This document shows, one piece after another, positions 61,801 through 64,000 of a DNA stretch of 64,000 nucleotides (positions within the stretch are counted from its first letter, which is position 1; each line of letters opens with the position of its first letter). The notes under the pieces are model-generated. The model ran no database searches and was not told the origin of the DNA. It worked only from the letters and a program-made list of their open reading frames with translations. Source of the DNA: Takifugu bimaculatus (lineage: Eukaryota; Chordata; Actinopteri; Tetraodontiformes; Tetraodontidae). The DNA lies in NCBI GenBank assembly GCA_004026145.2, contig CP034977.1, forward strand, positions 6,077,713 through 6,141,712. Reading direction: 5' to 3'. A program made the position numbers and the translations under genes.

Positions 61801-61930
61801 GTACCTGGACAGAGTCTGTAGTCCCCGGTGGAGACGCTTCCTCCCTGCGGCACCATGCTCTTCATCCTGAGGGCCTCTTCAGGGTGGTTGAAGCGGAAGA
61901 AGGCCGATTGGCCAAAACACAACATGCAGC
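44188..61930 (-). CDS. phldb1: Pleckstrin homology-like domain family B member 1 (LL5-alpha), 5' end outside window
   Basis: Eighteen exons give 1,366 residues plus stop, all phases consistent. Order: end of the FHA domain (GCMLCFGQSAFFRFNHPEEA); Ser/Pro-rich region with SSIEKDLQDIMDSL and GGRYLLSPPTSPGAMSVGSS; coiled coil with EYHRRQREERLREQEMERL and KFEDLEFQQLERES; SLPRNLAATLQDIEAKRQLA; then a C-terminal PH domain (GYLVKMGGKIKSWKKRWFVF) ending GAEGYTQFMN. The FHA remnant and the Ser/Pro motifs match PHLDB1 rather than PHLDB2 or PHLDB3. Family proteins bind phosphoinositides at the cell cortex and anchor microtubule plus-end complexes (CLASP, ELKS); mammalian PHLDB1 is also linked to insulin signalling. 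Upstream FHA exons and the start codon must lie beyond 64000. Confidence 0.93.
45692..48512 (-). other. phldb1: phldb1 exons: linker and second coiled coil
   Basis: Exons 48381-48512 (LDLEQWYRGLMAG), 47878-47988, 47697-47799 (SLPRNLAATLQDIEAKRQLA), 46243-46561 (QQVIEEQRRRLAELKQRAVA ... YDTLSLESSDSVDTSISTG), 46072-46162 (KIEEMEKMLREAQLEKARL) and 45692-45838 (RRQMLEEERRRREEAEKRL). The 78-nt gap between the second and third exons is itself open in frame. Confidence 0.88.
48281..48323. repeat. (CA)n microsatellite in phldb1 intron
   Basis: About 21 CA units, some 60 bp from the exon at 48381. Confidence 0.9.
49033..49240. repeat. (GGAAA/GGGAA)n purine tract in phldb1 intron
   Basis: About 200 bp of GGAAA and GGGAA pentamers. 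On the coding strand it is a long pyrimidine tract ending directly at the acceptor of the exon 48869-49030. Confidence 0.95.
50905..51180. repeat. 18-bp minisatellite, about 14 copies, in phldb1 intron
   Basis: Tandem units GAGGCCTCGCTAACACGG with C/A and T/C variants. As 18 is a multiple of three, both strands give artificial hexapeptide repeats (EASLTR on +, SEASRV on -). It sits between exons 51306-51434 and 50288-50443. Confidence 0.95.
51846..51898. repeat. (GT)n microsatellite in phldb1 intron
   Basis: GT repeat with one slip, about 20 bp from the donor of exon 51917-52054. Confidence 0.9.
55012..55150 (-). repeat. Dispersed fish repeat (reverse copy)
   Basis: Contains CAGACAGGTCCCC, TGGTCCTGCTCGAGGTTTCT, TCCTGTTAAAAGTCAG, CTGGGTCTCTGTAAAGCGCC and TATATAAAGC, the reverse orientation of the element at 12530-12735. 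Confidence 0.8.
56793..56832. repeat. C23 run followed by (CA)n
   Basis: A run of about 23 C merges into a CA repeat inside the phldb1 intron. Confidence 0.9.
57187..58619 (-). other. phldb1: phldb1 large Ser/Pro-rich exon
   Basis: 1,433-bp exon with long runs of SP, SPR and PPESP motifs, likely phosphorylated and disordered; it ends with EISDNEDELVEYHRRQREE and the start of the coiled coil. A 374-codon open frame on the opposite strand here is a shadow of this exon's codon composition. Confidence 0.92.
58620..61804. other. phldb1: phldb1 intron (3.2 kb)
   Basis: No additional exon was recognised between the FHA-end exon and the Ser/Pro exon. A GC-richer patch near 59.6-59.9 kb could be an internal promoter, but no motif supports this firmly. 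Confidence 0.6.
58862..58893. repeat. (CA)n microsatellite
   Basis: About 15 CA units in the 3.2-kb phldb1 intron. Confidence 0.9.
61805..61930 (-). other. phldb1: phldb1 exon encoding the end of the FHA domain
   Basis: Begins in phase 1 (G | GC TGC ATG) after acceptor GGTTTTGCAG and ends CCA G|GTACGT. It encodes the last FHA strand and KSMVPQGGSVSTGDYRLCPG. It is separated by a 3.2-kb intron from the next coding exon and by more than 2 kb from any upstream one. Confidence 0.88.
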
Positions 61931-64000
61931 CTGCAAAACCAAACATCAGGTTTAAATATTTACTTGGGAGCAGTCAGAACTTTATTTAAAAAAAACAAAA
62001 ACAAAAACACCTTATGAGGCATAATATAGCAGATAGCCTCCATAAACCAGGCCAGGAACAGGAAGTGGGGGCTTCACCAAATAGAGAAAACAAGAGGATC
62101 TTCCCTGAGAGGAAGGAAGCTGCATCTCAAGTGTAAATTACACTTTAATGAGTATCCACAACATCAAATTAAGTCCCGACGGTTTGCGAAGCTCGGCTAT
62201 CTGATGTGCCCCGCCCTGATATCCTGCTCCTGCAGGAAACACGTCCAATTAAGCAGATAAGACGCTCTAAAAATGCTGCTTCTGAACTCATTTAGTGGAA
62301 ACGTAGCGGTGAGTTGCCTGCCTCCGGAGCCCCGCGACCTCAACGCATTCCCTCGTAATTGGCTCGTTGTTGCCGCTTTAAGGTGGTCGGATTAGCCAAT
62401 GCTGCATTGATCCACACCGACGGGGGATTTGTTCGCCAGTCAGGGCTCGGGCTAGCCTCCCTGGCACAATCCATCACATCTGCTTAGCCACACTCGCTCG
62501 AAACAACATATATATATGATATAGAAGCTCCTGTGTGACATCAGCACGACAGATGAGGCCCTGAGCAGAGACGGAGCTTCTCGGAGGCCACAACGACAGC
62601 TAGTGGAAAGCTAGCGCAGCTAGAGCCTGATGGATGTTAGCTAATGGATAAAAACCTTGAACTGTGGTTGAGCGGCGAGTCCCCGTTAGCTCCGAGGATG
62701 GAACCTGAACCGTGACAAAAGACCGATGTCGATACGTTCCAGGTGCAAGTCGGGCATTGTTGTCGTTAGCATTGGTGGCTAACTCTGGATCTTCTGGTGG
62801 GTGTAAGGAACTTGATGACACGCTAATATTACATTTTTATCAACAATACCCAGCAGTTTTGTATCTACGAGGGCTTCACTGCACAGTAAAAGTAGGAATC
62901 ACCGTTGAATCACTATCGTTTATTCACACTTTTGTGGCTCCATTTTACTCAAAAATCGGCTCCTAGAACTCGCCGACTCGCTAAAACGAATCCAAATCCA
63001 CGAATCCGCAGAGAGAAGCTCAGCCGCTCTTTCCAACTTTCCATCAGCGATTCCTTCGGTGGTCACAGATTCCCCGACATAACTTTGGTTTTCCACAGTC
63101 GATATCCGGAAAATGAGAACTCCATTGGTTCCCTCAGCAGGAATGCTGAACGGGGGATGTTAGCTCTGGCGGTCTACGGCGCCACGTCAGCGCTCTTCAC
63201 CTCCCTCCCTCACCTGGCGCCCCCGCCCCCCCCCCCCGACTCACGGTGCCTGACTTGTAGCGGCTCGATCTCCACCGCCGGTATCAGATCCGTCACTCCC
63301 AGACGGAAGTGACAAACTCATCCCAGCGTTTGGGAACGCCGCGCTGGCTCAATACGCCGCGCCGACTCAGCGCTTCTGTCAGACACAACTGTGTGTCAGA
63401 GGGTTTTGAGAAGACTCGATGCACTATCGAGATGTAACTGGCGGATCACCGCTGGCACACGCGCTAATAAGTTCAGCCTGGACCCCAGGGCCCCAATGGT
63501 GATCAGGCTGACAGATGATGGACGACATTTCTCTTCCTCTATGCTGTTAAGCCACGGGAAGCAGACGCCCGCTCAGTGTGTGTGTGTGTGTGTGTGTGTG
63601 TGGGGGGGGGGGGTCTGACAGCAGAGGCTCATACTGGGTCAGCAAACAACAGTCAGCAACAAACACACGCTCTCAAAAATGGCGTCAGATCGCTACATCT
63701 ACAGCTAAGCGCTCCCTGTAATTGTTATTGTTAATAGCGTCGTTGATGACGTCGTGACCATTTCCTCGTCATATTGTTCGATCTAAAGCTTTCGGAGAGT
63801 TGGAGCGCTCCCCCGCCGGCAAACTGAGGACAGGGGAGTGGCGTAAAGGCCCTAGCGTGAGTGCGTAGTCTCTCGTTACCCATTAGCACTCACCAAATTA
63901 GCGCCGCGCAGCTACCTATGACGGCGGATTCTCCGTGAACGCGGAGACAATTGAAGCGTAGCTGTAGGAGGGCAGCTCAGGTTTTGGGTGGCGCTCTAAG
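61931..64000. other. phldb1: phldb1 upstream intron, runs off the window
   Basis: No FHA-domain exon was found here on the - strand, so the preceding exon is outside the window. A (GT)n plus G run lies at 63575-63612. Confidence 0.6.

Noticed and set aside
1..64000. tRNA, rRNA, CRISPR arrays, transposase or retroelement genes
   Set aside because: No tRNA cloverleaf boxes, rRNA cores, spaced identical repeats, or transposase or reverse-transcriptase motifs were seen on either strand.

Overview
The window looks like nuclear DNA of a bony fish, probably a spiny-rayed teleost with a compact genome. The genes are split by many short introns (often 65-90 bp) bounded by GT-AG sites. The encoded proteins are vertebrate families. 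The spacers are rich in (GT)n/(CA)n microsatellites and carry a dispersed repeat of the fish 'AATCAATCAATCTTTATTTATATAGCG' type. The species cannot be named from the sequence. No bacterial, phage or CRISPR-like features are present.

Layout: (1) 1-9.2 kb is non-coding, with microsatellites, an 0.9-kb polypyrimidine tract and one copy of a dispersed repeat. (2) 9.2-14.1 kb, + strand: a nuclear I-kappa-B gene (zeta/delta type) with an OCA-like motif followed by ankyrin repeats. Its expected last ankyrin exons are not found. (3) 14.2-21.2 kb: no supported gene. (4) 21.18-25.4 kb, - strand: atf5, three coding exons, a 5' UTR exon carrying a three-codon upstream ORF, and nearby CRE and kappa-B sites. 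(5) 25.6-32.06 kb: non-coding, with a 33-bp minisatellite and a 41-base G run. (6) 32.14-42.54 kb, + strand: an alpha-2-macroglobulin gene of 35 coding exons with TATA box, signal peptide, bait region, CGEQ thioester and C-terminal receptor-binding region. (7) 44.19-61.93 kb, - strand: phldb1 (LL5-alpha), 18 coding exons from the end of the FHA domain to the C-terminal PH domain; its 5' end lies beyond the window. a2m and phldb1 are convergent (tail to tail), and so are the I-kappa-B-like gene and atf5.

The genes do not form a pathway. The I-kappa-B protein (NF-kB cofactor), ATF5 (stress bZIP factor) and alpha-2-macroglobulin (secreted protease trap) all belong broadly to stress and inflammation biology. 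PHLDB1 is a cortical microtubule-anchoring adaptor. The most notable signals are: two clear reading-frame breaks (plus one possible) confined to a2m while every phldb1 and atf5 exon junction is in phase; the apparently C-terminally truncated I-kappa-B gene; the uORF plus CRE/kappa-B arrangement at atf5; an in-frame 78-nt optional intron in phldb1; two coding-like minisatellites; and a dispersed repeat in opposite orientations 33 kb apart. I saw no evidence of a wholly new biological system. Exon edges were read by eye from splice consensus and phase and may be off by a few bases.
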